Origin: Robiginitomaculum sp.
GTDB taxonomy: Bacteria; Pseudomonadota; Alphaproteobacteria; Caulobacterales; Maricaulaceae
Reading direction: 5' to 3'
Assembly (NCBI GenBank): GCA_030949705.1
Contig: JAUZSF010000003.1
Location: 1-64,000, forward strand
DNA: 64,000 nt
This document shows, piece by piece, positions 44,514 to 54,311 of the stretch (its first letter is position 1; the number at the start of each line of letters is the position of its first letter). The translations under genes were made by a program, and so were the position numbers. The notes below the pieces were generated by a model, which did no database searches, was not told the origin of the DNA, and worked only from the letters and a program-made list of their open reading frames with translations.

Positions 44514-45685
44514 ACCAATTTTCCTTTATGGCTCCAGCCCGGGGCCGGGCGTTCTGGGCATCGCGCTTCGGGGATGATCTGGCGCATGGTTTTGCAAAAC
44601 TGGCGCAGGCACACTTCGCTTTTACCCAATGGCCCCATGGTAAAACTGGGCGAGGCCATGCCGTCCTGCACGCGGGTGACAAGGGCGGTGTCTTCGGCAT
44701 TAACCTGACGGTTGATGCGCCAGTTCAGATAACGCGCGGCGCGCATTTCGCGGCGATCATCGGGCAAGGCATAACTGATTTCCCGGATCAGGGTTTTGGT
44801 CGGCGAGATGGGCAGGAATTGCATGAAATCCACCTGATCGGGATAAATATCAAAGGCGACGTTGGGCCAGAACTTGAAATACAGCCAGCGGCGTTTCTGG
44901 GCCTCTGGCAAATGTTCCACATCGGGCAGAAAATGTTGATACAGACGTTCGGACAGCGCCGCCGACGGCGTCTCCTGCAAATCGCCCCACATGCGATCCA
45001 CATGGGTGTTGGCCTCGATCCCGTATGAGCGACCAAACAGCCGCGTCAGGCCCGGATGAGCCACGGGAATGTGCAGGCCATCGGAATAATTATCGGCAAT
45101 GTTTTTCCAGTTCACCATGCGTGGGCGCAGGGTAACCCGGCCAAGGGCCTGTAACGCCTCAAAGCGATAGGGCGCGATCTGGTCCTCATAAGGGGCCATC
45201 ATGTGCGCCACGCTCGGCCTGCCGCCTTTTAGGCGGATAAAGATAAAGCCGTGCCAGATCTCCATTTCCACCGGGTGAAGATTGTGCTTGTCCGTATCCA
45301 GATTTGGATAATCTTCGCGATAGGGAACGCCGATCAGATTGCCCGTCAAATCATAGGTCCAGGCATGATAGGGGCAGGTGAGGCGGGCATTGCACCCCTC
45401 ATTGCCATCCATCAGACGCGAGCCACGATGGCGGCAAATATTGGTAAAGGCGCGGATTTTCTGATCCTTGCCTCGCACCACAATTATGCTTTCGCCTATA
45501 AAATTAAGCGTCTGCCATTGGCCGGGTTTGGCAATCTCGTTTTCATGGCACACCACCTGCCAGCTCCGCGCGAATACCCGTTCGCATTCGGCGCGATAAA
45601 AATCCGCATCATCATAACACCATGCAGGCAAAGACCACCCGTCCAGCAGGTCGGCGGTGGTGTCTTGATTTTCCGGGTTATGCAT
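44510..45685 (-). CDS. Rieske non-heme iron oxygenase, alpha subunit
   Basis: A 391-residue oxygenase. The Rieske [2Fe-2S] ligands are in NICRHRGSRL and LTCPYHAWTYD (CxH...CxxH). The mononuclear-iron facial triad lies in NIADNYSDGLHIPVAHPGL (His, His) with a later Asp. It resembles the group that includes choline/carnitine and glycine-betaine-type N-demethylating monooxygenases as well as ring hydroxylases. No reductase or ferredoxin gene is in the operon, so electrons must come from elsewhere. First gene of the Rieske, FAD, DDAH, permease operon. Confidence 0.9.
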   Translation of the reverse strand: MHNPENQDTTADLLDGWSLPAWCYDDADFYRAECERVFARSWQVVCHENEIAKPGQWQTLNFIGESIIVVRGKDQKIRAFTNICRHRGSRLMDGNEGCNARLTCPYHAWTYDLTGNLIGVPYREDYPNLDTDKHNLHPVEMEIWHGFIFIRLKGGRPSVAHMMAPYEDQIAPYRFEALQALGRVTLRPRMVNWKNIADNYSDGLHIPVAHPGLTRLFGRSYGIEANTHVDRMWGDLQETPSAALSERLYQHFLPDVEHLPEAQKRRWLYFKFWPNVAFDIYPDQVDFMQFLPISPTKTLIREISYALPDDRREMRAARYLNWRINRQVNAEDTALVTRVQDGMASPSFTMGPLGKSEVCLRQFCKTMRQIIPEARCPERPAPGWSHKGKLV

Positions 45686-45838
45686 TTGGTTTTTTCATGA
45701 ACTGGCACCGTAAAATATCTCAAATCCCGATACAAGCGTGATCGGTAAAATCATTCTAATAAACGGGACCATGCCGGTTTGGCGGCTTGATCGTATTGAT
45801 AAATTAGCCGAACATGCCGTCCCGGAAGGAGTGCTTTG

Positions 45839-46978
45839 GTGCGTATTATTATTGCCGTTGTCATTATCACCGCGTTGGTGCTGGGCTGGATGCGGGTTAT
45901 GCGGCCCGCCGATCTGCCGGTGGATCAGGGTTTGCATCTTGATTATCCGGTATCGCATGTAAATGGACCGGCGCTGGTGGCGATTCAGCCCTGGTTGAAC
46001 CAGCGGCATTACCAAAGCCCGCAAATTCTGGAACAGCATCTGGAAAGCTATTTACAGGCCGCCCGCGATGGCGGGGCCATGAGGGCGGGCTCGATTGTGG
46101 TGTTTCCTGAACATATCGGCACCTGGCTGGTGGCGGCCAAGGCCCCGGTTATGGGGTTTCGCGCCCGCAAAACCGATACCGCTATGGCGTGGCTGATCGT
46201 GCGGCACCCCTTGCGTTTTGCCCGTGCCTATTTTGACTCTGACGAGCGGGACCGGGCGGCCGCCGCCATTTTTCGCATGAAGGCCCCGGCCATGGCGCGT
46301 GATTATACGCGGGTGTTTGGTCGGCTGGCGCAGAAATTTGAGGTTACCATTGTTGCCGGGTCCATCGTATTGCCAAATCCGCAAGTGCGTGATGGCACGC
46401 TGCGGCCGGGCCAGGGGCCGCTGTATAATGTGGGCGCGGTATTTCATCCCGATGGACAGATCGATGCGCAATTGGTGCGCAAAGTGCATCCGATCCCCTC
46501 TGAGGCCGGGTTTACCGCCGCCGCCCCGGCATCTGAATTGCCGGTTTTTAATACCCTGTCCGGCAAATTGGGGGTGCTGATCTGTGCCGACAGCTGGCAT
46601 CCCGATGTCTATGAGGCCTTGCGGGGAAGGGGCGTGCAGACCATGGCGGTACCGGCCTTTTTGCAACCCGAAAAGGTCTGGGAAAGTCCATGGCATGGCT
46701 ATACCACCGGCTGGCCAAAGGATGCGGATAGGGGGGATGAGCTACGCATTACCGAGCGTCAGGCCTGGATGCGCTATGCGCTGGGTGGCCGTCTGACCAG
46801 TGCGGGTGCCGTGCGGGGCGCGACGGCGTTTTTGCGCGGCAATCTGTGGGATTTAGGCTCTGATGGTGCCAACATATTGGTCACCGCCGATGGAGCCTGG
46901 GTGGATGGGCATGCGGGCGGGGCATCGATATCCGCTTTGGCCCTAAGCCCAACAACTGGCATCGCCCCCCGCCCGTAA
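45839..46978 (+). CDS. Membrane-anchored nitrilase-superfamily hydrolase
   Basis: A carbon-nitrogen hydrolase of about 379 residues with an N-terminal membrane anchor (RIIIAVVIITALVLGWMRV). The catalytic Glu is in SIVVFPEHIGTW, Lys in LVRKVHPIPSEAGF, and nucleophile Cys in LGVLICADSWHP. It is likely periplasmic or membrane-facing, hydrolysing an amide or nitrile. GTG at 45839 is chosen, eight bases after AAGGAG; a TTG at 45836 precedes it. Monocistronic and divergent from the Rieske operon. Confidence 0.85.
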   Translation: MRIIIAVVIITALVLGWMRVMRPADLPVDQGLHLDYPVSHVNGPALVAIQPWLNQRHYQSPQILEQHLESYLQAARDGGAMRAGSIVVFPEHIGTWLVAAKAPVMGFRARKTDTAMAWLIVRHPLRFARAYFDSDERDRAAAAIFRMKAPAMARDYTRVFGRLAQKFEVTIVAGSIVLPNPQVRDGTLRPGQGPLYNVGAVFHPDGQIDAQLVRKVHPIPSEAGFTAAAPASELPVFNTLSGKLGVLICADSWHPDVYEALRGRGVQTMAVPAFLQPEKVWESPWHGYTTGWPKDADRGDELRITERQAWMRYALGGRLTSAGAVRGATAFLRGNLWDLGSDGANILVTADGAWVDGHAGGASISALALSPTTGIAPRP

Positions 46979-46991
46979 GCCGAGCGATGCC

Positions 46992-48614
46992 TTATTCGCA
47001 GGCTTCCCGGTATGTTTTGGCAGCGGCATTGGCAGAGATAAGGCTGGCCTTCCACTGATCACAAAGGGCAATGCCGGGGGCCGGGTCGATGCCGATCAGG
47101 CCGCGCATGTTGTCTTTCACCGCGTATTTGGCAAAGGTCGTGCACGAGGTTTTACCCTTCTGGAAGAGCTGTATAGATTGGCGAATACGGCTGAAATCGC
47201 TGACCAGTTTCTGTGAGGCCGGGCGGCCCCGCGATTGATCTCGAAATGCTTTATATCTGGTTTTGAAATCATCATTCTTGCGGTTGAACGTGGTGGCGGC
47301 GCTTTCATAAGCCTGTTTGGCGGGCATGAAGCGTGATTGGCGAGCACTGTTATATTGGCGGATAGCCGCATTCACAGAATCAATGCCGGTGTTGTACGAG
47401 GGGTCGCTTTTATCCGAAGGCAGCGCACTTTCTGCACTGTTAACCTCAGAGCGCAGGCTAGCCAGCTCTGCCCGGGCGCTATCAACGTCATCCTCCAGTG
47501 CATTCAACTCTTCATTTTCCTGTTCCAATTGATCCTGCTCTTCGTACCAGGGGGCAAAGCGTTGTTTGCGGGCGGCACTCTCGCTGACAAGCATATTGTC
47601 GAATTTATTGGTATAGTCTTTGTAGACTCCATCCGCATAAGCGCGAAAATTTTTCTTGGCCTGTGTATTGGTGGCGACAAAGGCCTTGTATTCACCAAGC
47701 CAGGTTTTGCACTGAGCAGAATTTTGATTGCTGCCTTCGGCCTTGGCCGCAATGGCGCTCACCGCCTGACGCATGGCACTTTTCAGGCGCTGTTTTTGCT
47801 GGCGGGCCTCGCGGCGCACCATGGGGTCAAGGTAATAGTCACTGAATTTTTCCAGATATTGCCCCTTGGCATCTTTCACCAGATTATAAAGAAAATAATT
47901 GAACATTTCGCGTTCTGTGGGCACTTTGCCCCGCGCCGAAACCCACCGGGATGCCCAGGGGGCCCTGCTCATCTGATCCACGGCATCCTCGTCATTCATC
48001 CACTGACCAAACATACGGTCTTCACGGGCGCGCATTTCATCGTAAACCTTGCTGATCTGCGGCCCAAACGTCTTATTGTTACGCATATAGGTGATCATAT
48101 AACTGGGGATATAGGGCCGATCATAATCGGGGTTATCAAATATAGCAGAGATGAAATTGTCATAGGCTCTGGTTTGTTTCAGGCCATTAATCCAGATCTG
48201 TTCAGCGGATTTTATGCCCGATGCCATGGCCTGCATCACCATAATATACTGGCCTAGGCCCGGGGTATATTTGGCGATCAGAAATTCAGAACCAACCTTC
48301 CCAGCGGTTTCAAAATCCCCGGCGCTGGCCGCCTCGATCATTTTTAAAACGTCCAGCCCTTCGGAGGGCTTGAAAACATCCTTGCCAAACACGGTATCAA
48401 ACGCGCTTTGAAATTGCTGGTCGGCGATTTTCTTGAGGTCTTTCTCGTTTTTTTCGGCAGCTTTTTTGGCTTTCTCCCATTCGGCCGCCAGGGCCGGATC
48501 ATCGCGGCTCATGTTTGCCAAAAGGGCTTCCCAGTCATCCGCTGCCTGGGCGCGGGGCGCACCCAGTGCAAACAGCACCAGTGCCAATGCAAAAATCATC
48601 AAACCAAAGCGCAT
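46992..48614 (-). CDS. Large secreted protein of unknown function
   Basis: A 540-residue protein with a signal peptide (MRFGLMIFALALVLFALGAP, cleavage near AQAAD). The mature part is highly charged and helical: DDPALAAEWEKAKKAAEKNE and, later, EQDQLEQENEELNALEDDVD look like coiled coil. No enzymatic motif or repeat was recognised. The start at residue 6 of the longer frame is preferred because GAGGGGA lies just upstream. It is convergent with the nitrilase gene. Function unknown. Confidence 0.72.
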   Translation of the reverse strand: MRFGLMIFALALVLFALGAPRAQAADDWEALLANMSRDDPALAAEWEKAKKAAEKNEKDLKKIADQQFQSAFDTVFGKDVFKPSEGLDVLKMIEAASAGDFETAGKVGSEFLIAKYTPGLGQYIMVMQAMASGIKSAEQIWINGLKQTRAYDNFISAIFDNPDYDRPYIPSYMITYMRNNKTFGPQISKVYDEMRAREDRMFGQWMNDEDAVDQMSRAPWASRWVSARGKVPTEREMFNYFLYNLVKDAKGQYLEKFSDYYLDPMVRREARQQKQRLKSAMRQAVSAIAAKAEGSNQNSAQCKTWLGEYKAFVATNTQAKKNFRAYADGVYKDYTNKFDNMLVSESAARKQRFAPWYEEQDQLEQENEELNALEDDVDSARAELASLRSEVNSAESALPSDKSDPSYNTGIDSVNAAIRQYNSARQSRFMPAKQAYESAATTFNRKNDDFKTRYKAFRDQSRGRPASQKLVSDFSRIRQSIQLFQKGKTSCTTFAKYAVKDNMRGLIGIDPAPGIALCDQWKASLISANAAAKTYREACE

Positions 48615-48725
48615 GGCCGGTCCCCTCACTCATATATTGTCGTCCCAGGCTTTCTTTGACAGGCTTTAAAGGGGCGCACAACCAATTGTTGCGCCTTTGC
48701 TTTTTCACATTTTCTCATATGTTCA

Positions 48726-49796
48726 ATGGACTTGCCTTTGGGGCCGGGTATTCTGCACTTGATGGAAACAAAAATTGAAAGCCTGTTGCCGCACATTCTG
48801 CGGCGCGAAAACATTGCCCGTTACGCGGATGGTGCGGTGTTGATCGGGGATCGTTCGGCCTATCCTTTTGAAAAAAGTTTTGTGCGCTGTGACAGCGTCG
48901 AAAAAGTGGCCATAGCCATTGAAACCATGGTGACGCAAGGGGTGGGGCCATGGGTGGCGGCGGTGTATGCCATGGCCATGCGCGCCGATCAGCTGGGCGG
49001 CGAAAGCGCAGCGCAACACTATACCGGCCTGGTGGCCGCCAAAGAACGCCTGATCAAAACCCGGCCCACCAACACCCTGATCCGTTACCGGCTGGAGGAT
49101 GTGCTGGCCGTGGCCAAAACGGCGCTGGATGAGGGGGCGGATGCAAGCGCCGCCATTTTGCACCGGATTACCCAAATTCTGGACCAGATGTATGCTTATT
49201 ATGGTCGGCGTGCAGCCTTTGGGGCGGACCTTTTGGCCGATGGCGATGGGGTGCTGACCATGTGCTTTGCCGAAACCTCGTTTGTACTGACTATGGCGCT
49301 GGCCAAAAAGGCGGGCAAGAGCATCACCGTCTATGTGCCTGAAACCCGGCCCTATCTGCAGGGCGCGCGATTAACCGCGCCCAGCCTGCACGAGATCGGC
49401 ATTAAGGTAGAGCTGATTTGCGATAATATGCCGGCCGCCCTGATGGCCGAAGGGCGCATTCAAAAATATATGACCGCAGCGGATCTGATCACCATGGATG
49501 GCCATGTGGTCAACAAGGTCGGCACGTTTCAAAATGCGGTGACGGCCAAATATCACGGCATTCCCTATTATGCCTTTGCCTGGGGCTGTGATCGGACCAA
49601 GCCGGATCGGGCCAGTATCGAGATCGAATATCGCGATCCGGCCGAGATACGCGCCTGTCGGGGTATGGCCACGACACTATCGGAAATTTCGGCACTTTAT
49701 CCCGCCTTTGATATTACCCCGCCGGCACTGGTGGCGGGGATAATTACCCGCCATGGGGTGCTCAGCCCGTTCGATTTACAAGAAGGATTTGAATAA
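48726..49796 (+). CDS. mtnA: Methylthioribose-1-phosphate isomerase (eIF2B/MtnA family)
   Basis: A protein of up to 356 residues of the eIF2B-like aldose-phosphate isomerase family. Conserved blocks are VTQGVGPWVAAVYAMAMRAD, RPTNTLIRYRLEDVL, MCFAETSFVLTMALAK (active-site Cys region), ETRPYLQGARLTAPSL, LICDNMPAALM (catalytic Asp region) and ADLITMDGHVVNKVGTFQNA. It would isomerise methylthioribose-1-phosphate to the ribulose form. The pairing with mtnP (overlapping stop and start) supports this over a translation-factor role. The start is uncertain: Met at 48762 (METKIESLLPHIL) is an alternative, and neither has a good Shine-Dalgarno. Confidence 0.82.
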   Translation: MDLPLGPGILHLMETKIESLLPHILRRENIARYADGAVLIGDRSAYPFEKSFVRCDSVEKVAIAIETMVTQGVGPWVAAVYAMAMRADQLGGESAAQHYTGLVAAKERLIKTRPTNTLIRYRLEDVLAVAKTALDEGADASAAILHRITQILDQMYAYYGRRAAFGADLLADGDGVLTMCFAETSFVLTMALAKKAGKSITVYVPETRPYLQGARLTAPSLHEIGIKVELICDNMPAALMAEGRIQKYMTAADLITMDGHVVNKVGTFQNAVTAKYHGIPYYAFAWGCDRTKPDRASIEIEYRDPAEIRACRGMATTLSEISALYPAFDITPPALVAGIITRHGVLSPFDLQEGFE

Positions 49797-50536
49797 TGGT
49801 CGCAGCAATTATTGGCGGCACCGGCATGTATGCCATCAAGGATCTGGACCTGCACGAGGAAACCATCAGCACCCCCTATGGGGCGGTACCGATCCGCCGG
49901 AATGACGATCTGGTGTTTCTTAATCGCCATGGCCCCAACCACAGCGCCCCGCCGCACAAGGTGAATTACCGGGCCAATATCAAGGCGCTGGCTCAATTGG
50001 GGGTAAAGCGCGTTTGCGCCACCTTTGCCGTGGGGGCGATCAATCCGGACTTTGCCTTAAAAGTGCCGGTCATTCTGGATGATTTTATTGATTTTTCATC
50101 GGGGCGGGAACATACGTTTTTTGACACCATGAAAAACGGCGTTGGCGATGTGGATGTCAGCGTGCCGTTCTGTCCAGTGCTCAGCAACGTGCTGGAAAAA
50201 GAGGTGCGGGCCCTTGGCCTCACCGTGCGCCGCGGCGGCGTTTATGCCAGCACCAATGGTCCGCGCTTTGAAAGCCCGGCCGAGATCCGCGCCTATCGCA
50301 CCCTGGGGGCCGATGTGGTGGGGATGACCCTGTGTCCGGAACTGCCCTTGGCGCTGGAACAGGGGATGAGCTATGCGGGTCTGGCATTTTCCATCAATTG
50401 GGGGGCGGGCATGACCCCGACGATCGAGCTGGTCCATGATGATATTGATGACATTAAAACCAATATGTTGCGCGCCATGATCAATACGCTGGCCGCCACC
50501 CGGGATGACCAGTGCACCCCGGCGCGGATTTTATAG
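49796..50536 (+). CDS. mtnP: Methylthioadenosine (or methylthioinosine) phosphorylase
   Basis: A 246-residue purine nucleoside phosphorylase-family enzyme. Motifs are AAIIGGTGMYAI, FLNRHGPNHSAPPHKVNYRA, and TNGPRFESPAEIRAYRTLGA. It splits 5'-methylthioadenosine or 5'-methylthioinosine to base and methylthioribose-1-phosphate, the substrate of MtnA. Deamination of purine nucleosides is encoded just downstream, so a methylthioinosine route is possible. Start overlaps the mtnA stop by one base. Confidence 0.88.
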   Translation: MVAAIIGGTGMYAIKDLDLHEETISTPYGAVPIRRNDDLVFLNRHGPNHSAPPHKVNYRANIKALAQLGVKRVCATFAVGAINPDFALKVPVILDDFIDFSSGREHTFFDTMKNGVGDVDVSVPFCPVLSNVLEKEVRALGLTVRRGGVYASTNGPRFESPAEIRAYRTLGADVVGMTLCPELPLALEQGMSYAGLAFSINWGAGMTPTIELVHDDIDDIKTNMLRAMINTLAATRDDQCTPARIL

Positions 50537-51870
50537 CGCCACGGCTTTGCCCATTTGGGCATTGACCACCGGTTCGCGCCAAAAGGCATAGGCCAGCACC
50601 AAAGCGGCATAAATGATCAGCGTGGCAAAGCCGCCAACGCCGATAAAATGTCGGCTGAGATACATGCCAAAGGCATAAATCGCCACCGCCAAAATTGGCA
50701 GAACTTTGGTGGCCCATATGGGCAGTTTAAAGGGGGCGTTGGCATAGGCCTCTGGCCTGCGATTGCTGAGATTATAGAGCGCCACCACCGGGAACAGCCC
50801 AAAGACAATCCCCACGGCATTGCCCAATATGGTCACATAGGCCAGGCTCATCCCGGTCAGGATCGGGGTGATACCGACCACAAAAAACAGCGACAGGAAG
50901 ATATACGGAATGCCAAAACGGTTTTTGGCGGCCAGAGGTTCGGGCAGCCAGCCATCTTCGGTGGCCATATACAGTCCCCGGGTGCACCAGGCAAAAATGG
51001 CGTTTAATGACGTGACCAGCGACAGCATGATGCCCCCTGCGACAAAGGCCACATAAAGGCCGGGCGGGAAGATAATCCTGGCCACCGCGGCCAGGTTTTT
51101 GCCCGCCACTTCCTCCAGCGGCAAAACCCCGGTGGCGACAATGGCAATGCCCACATAGAGGAGCGTAACCAGCACCAAGGATGTGCCCATCACCAGCGGG
51201 ATCAGCCTGCCGGGGTTTTTGGTCTCCCCGCCCAGTTCTGAAACAAATTCTGACCCGATCAGGCTGAGGCGCAATAAAAACGCCGCCGCCACAAAGCCGC
51301 CAATGCCTTTGGGGAACACGGTGTCGATACGGGTATAGGGGGGTGAAATCCCGCACTTCAAAAAGGCCAAAGCCGATATACAGCAAGAGAGAAAAAAATC
51401 AGTACCACCACCATCATGGCCTGAAAATGGGCGGCGGTTTTAATCCCGGCCAGATTGGCCAGATAACACAAAATCATAATGCTTGCTGCCACCAGTTTCA
51501 TATTCATGCCGGGCATCAATGCATCGGCATATTCGGCAAAGCCAATGGCAAAGCTGGCCAGCACCAATTGCCCGGCCACCAACAGTGCCAGATAGACAAA
51601 GGCGGTTTTATGGCCCAACAAATCGCGCACATAGGTGTAATTGCCGCCGGTGCTGGGCACGGCCGAGCCAAGGGCGGCAATACACAGGCTGGGGATAGCA
51701 ACAATGGCCAGCGCCATTAAAAATGCCCAGGGCGCGCCATAACCGGTCATGCTGATGCTGATACCGGTAAGTACCACCACGCCGGTGCCGATGATCTGGC
51801 CCAGCGAAATGCTCATCAGGTCCCAAAACCCCAATAGCTTTTTGGGTGTGGTGTCGGCAGGGGCGGTCAT
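50531..51870 (-). pseudogene. APC-superfamily permease, two apparent frameshifts
   Basis: The N-terminal part (51870 to 51358; LLGFWDLMSISLGQIIGTGV and GNYTYVRDLLGHKTAFVYL) breaks near 51360-51400 and continues as GIGGFVAAAFLLRLSLIGSE to 50531. Removing one T from a T7 run (minus strand, near 51392) and one C from a C6 run (near 51340) restores a continuous 445-450-residue permease through LLLYIGFGLFEVRDFTPPYT. Both changes are single extra bases in homopolymers, so base-calling error is likely. If intact, it is co-transcribed with the adenosine-deaminase gene (ATGA overlap) and would move purine products or amino acids. Confidence 0.85.
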
Positions 51871-53291
51871 TTAAACCCGCTCTCAAAGCGGGCAAAGCGG
51901 GCATCCAGATCGGCAATCAGTTTGGCTTTGGTGGGCTCATCCACAAAGGCGTATCGCAGGCTGTTATAGAGATAAGTTTTCAGATCATCATAGCCGAGGT
52001 CAAAATCCTGAACCGCGCGGACCAGCTCGTGGGTCATGTCAATGCGGGCGATACCCTCATCATCGGTGCTAAAGGCCATGGGTACGCCGGCGTTTCGGTA
52101 GACATAAAACGGATGCGCATCGCCCTTTATGCCCAAAATGACATCATTGGACGTAAGATTGACCTCGACCAGTATGCCGTCTTTGGCCATGGTTTTTAAG
52201 GTTTCGCCATAGCCGGTTTCGTGGATGATATCTATGCCATGGCCAATGCGTTTGGCGTGGCCCCTGGTGATGGCCTCCGTGATGTGAAAGCGCAGGTCTT
52301 TTGGGGGTACCAGTCCCAGCGCCAATTCACCCGCGTGCAGGGAAATATTGCGGGGGCCAAGGGTGCGATAAAGATAATCCAGCTGTGCCATGTGAGTGCG
52401 ATAATCACGCAGGGCCACAAAATCATCTTCTGGCGCGACCAGATTAATGCCGACAAAACGCGGGTCATCGGCCACCAGATGCCAGCCAAAAATAAAGTGC
52501 GCAAACACCGCCGCCGGGGGCAGGGTACGCACCGACTGGCTCTGAAACCGGATGGTCACGGCACAGCCGGGCTGGGGGGTATCGCTTTGACAGCCGAGCA
52601 AGGCATCTTTTCTGGCCATGGCCGTATCCATATCGGCACGGGCACGGGTCACCATGGCGGGCAATTGCTTGCCAAATTCGCTTTGCATCAGAGTTTGATA
52701 ATCTTTGGCCATATCGCCGCTCATGGGCAAACCCACAACCAAAGGCAATATGGTTTCAAACAGCTCCATGGTGTTGGTCAGTTCCAGATAGGCGATGCCC
52801 TGTTCACCCGCCCGGTTGGCGGCCTCGGCGATCATGTCGGCCCGCCGGTCTGGCCGCAGGGCGATGGCGGAAAATGTGCTGAAAAACTGATCATGGCCGG
52901 ACCAGCCGTTTTTGGGCCAAAAGTCACGCATGGAGAGGCGGTCGATCATTTGGTTGCGAAAGGCCTGATCCCCAAGGGCGGTCCGCGCCTCGGCAAAGCC
53001 CTGATCGGCGCAATTGCGTTTTGGCTTTTGCAGAGTCAGGCGGGTTTTATCAATGCAATAGCCGTCCTCGCTGGCCCATCTCAGCCAGCTTTCGGCATAA
53101 ACGGTGCCATACAAATGGGTGTGCAGATCGCCGCCTTTGGGCATGGCGTATATAAATTCGCGCAAAGTGATCTGGTGCGCTTTGGCCTTGGCAAAGGCCG
53201 CCTCTACCCCGGTGGGCGACTTTGCTGGCACACAGGCACCAAGCGCCAGCAAAGCCAATAAAAATAATCTTTTGCTGGCCTCGCCCATCAT
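51867..53291 (-). CDS. Adenosine deaminase-family lipoprotein (ADGF/CECR1-like)
   Basis: A 474-residue protein with a lipoprotein signal (RLFLLALLALGACVPAKSP, lipobox LGAC). Zinc and catalytic motifs are GGDLHTHLYGTVYA (HxH), SLHAGELALGL (His, Glu), RIGHGIDI and MAFSTDDEGIARID (Asp). It deaminates adenosine or a related nucleoside outside the cytoplasm. The ATGA overlap with the permease suggests uptake of the product. With mtnP/mtnA nearby the cluster has a nucleoside-salvage theme. Confidence 0.9.
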   Translation of the reverse strand: MMGEASKRLFLLALLALGACVPAKSPTGVEAAFAKAKAHQITLREFIYAMPKGGDLHTHLYGTVYAESWLRWASEDGYCIDKTRLTLQKPKRNCADQGFAEARTALGDQAFRNQMIDRLSMRDFWPKNGWSGHDQFFSTFSAIALRPDRRADMIAEAANRAGEQGIAYLELTNTMELFETILPLVVGLPMSGDMAKDYQTLMQSEFGKQLPAMVTRARADMDTAMARKDALLGCQSDTPQPGCAVTIRFQSQSVRTLPPAAVFAHFIFGWHLVADDPRFVGINLVAPEDDFVALRDYRTHMAQLDYLYRTLGPRNISLHAGELALGLVPPKDLRFHITEAITRGHAKRIGHGIDIIHETGYGETLKTMAKDGILVEVNLTSNDVILGIKGDAHPFYVYRNAGVPMAFSTDDEGIARIDMTHELVRAVQDFDLGYDDLKTYLYNSLRYAFVDEPTKAKLIADLDARFARFESGFK

Positions 53292-53370
53292 TCATGCCTC
53301 ATCATTTTATGCTTGCTCAAGCAACAATATTGCCCCTCTGGGGTCAAGCCTTTCCCAAAAGGCATTGGCC

Positions 53371-54231
53371 CTAAAACGGGCGCAGGCTCTCTCGCAAATC
53401 TCCGGCGCTTTGTCCGCTGGCGCGTATATCGTGCAAGGTGGCGGCAAAGTTGCGCTTGGCCAGTCGCTTGCCGGTTTCATCAAGCAGCAGCCGGTGGTGA
53501 CGATAAATGGGGGTTGGCAGGCCCAACAAGGCCTGGATCAGCACATGGATATAGGTGCTTTCGAACAAATCCTGACCGCGAATGATATGGGTGATGCCTT
53601 GCAAGGCATCATCATGGGTCACCGCCAGATGATAAGACGTGCCAATGTCCTTGCGGGCCAGCACCACATCGCCCAACCGTTCGGGCTGTGCGCGAATTTC
53701 CCCGTGTTCAGCGTTCGGCCCGGTGCCTTCTTCGATAAAGCACAAATCTGCCCAGCGTAGCCCGAATACGTCCCGCGCGGCGCGCAGGGAAAGCCGCCAG
53801 GCAAAGGCCTCGCCCCGGGCCAGCCGTTCGGCTTCTTCATCGGGGCTCATGGGGGTGTCTGGCCCCTGATAGACCTCACCCACGCCGTGGGGCGCGCGGG
53901 CAATTTCGGAGAGTACTTCGCGGCGGGTCAGAAAACAGCGATACAACACTCCCAGATTTTCCAGTTTTTTCAGGGCATTGGCATAATTATCAAAATGATC
54001 CGACTGGCGGCGTACCGGTTCTTCCCAGTGCAGGCCCAGCCAGTGCAAATCCTCTATGATGGCGTGTTCAAATTCAGCCCGGCACCGGGTGGTATCAATA
54101 TCTTCAATACGCAACAAAAAACGCCCCCCGGCCTTTTGCGACGCCGCAAAGGCACACAGCGCACTATAGGCATGGCCCTTGTGCAACAGCCCCGAAGGGG
54201 AGGGCGCAAAGCGGGTGACAAAATCGCTCAT
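53371..54231 (-). CDS. gluQ: Glutamyl-Q tRNA(Asp) synthetase
   Basis: A 286-residue protein equal to the catalytic half of GluRS, lacking the anticodon-binding domain. The HIGH-like motif is in FAPSPSGLLHKGHAYSAL and the KMSKS-like in ETGKRLAKRNFAATL. A second signature is LLRIEDIDTTRCRAEFEHAI. It glutamylates the queuosine base of tRNA-Asp. Monocistronic. Confidence 0.94.
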   Translation of the reverse strand: MSDFVTRFAPSPSGLLHKGHAYSALCAFAASQKAGGRFLLRIEDIDTTRCRAEFEHAIIEDLHWLGLHWEEPVRRQSDHFDNYANALKKLENLGVLYRCFLTRREVLSEIARAPHGVGEVYQGPDTPMSPDEEAERLARGEAFAWRLSLRAARDVFGLRWADLCFIEEGTGPNAEHGEIRAQPERLGDVVLARKDIGTSYHLAVTHDDALQGITHIIRGQDLFESTYIHVLIQALLGLPTPIYRHHRLLLDETGKRLAKRNFAATLHDIRASGQSAGDLRESLRPF

Positions 54232-54311
54232 GTCAGGCCCTGTAACCTGTGATTGCGGGGGGGGATCAAGCTGCTAAACTCCTCTCTAATGAAGTATACA
54301 AGGTATCTGTT

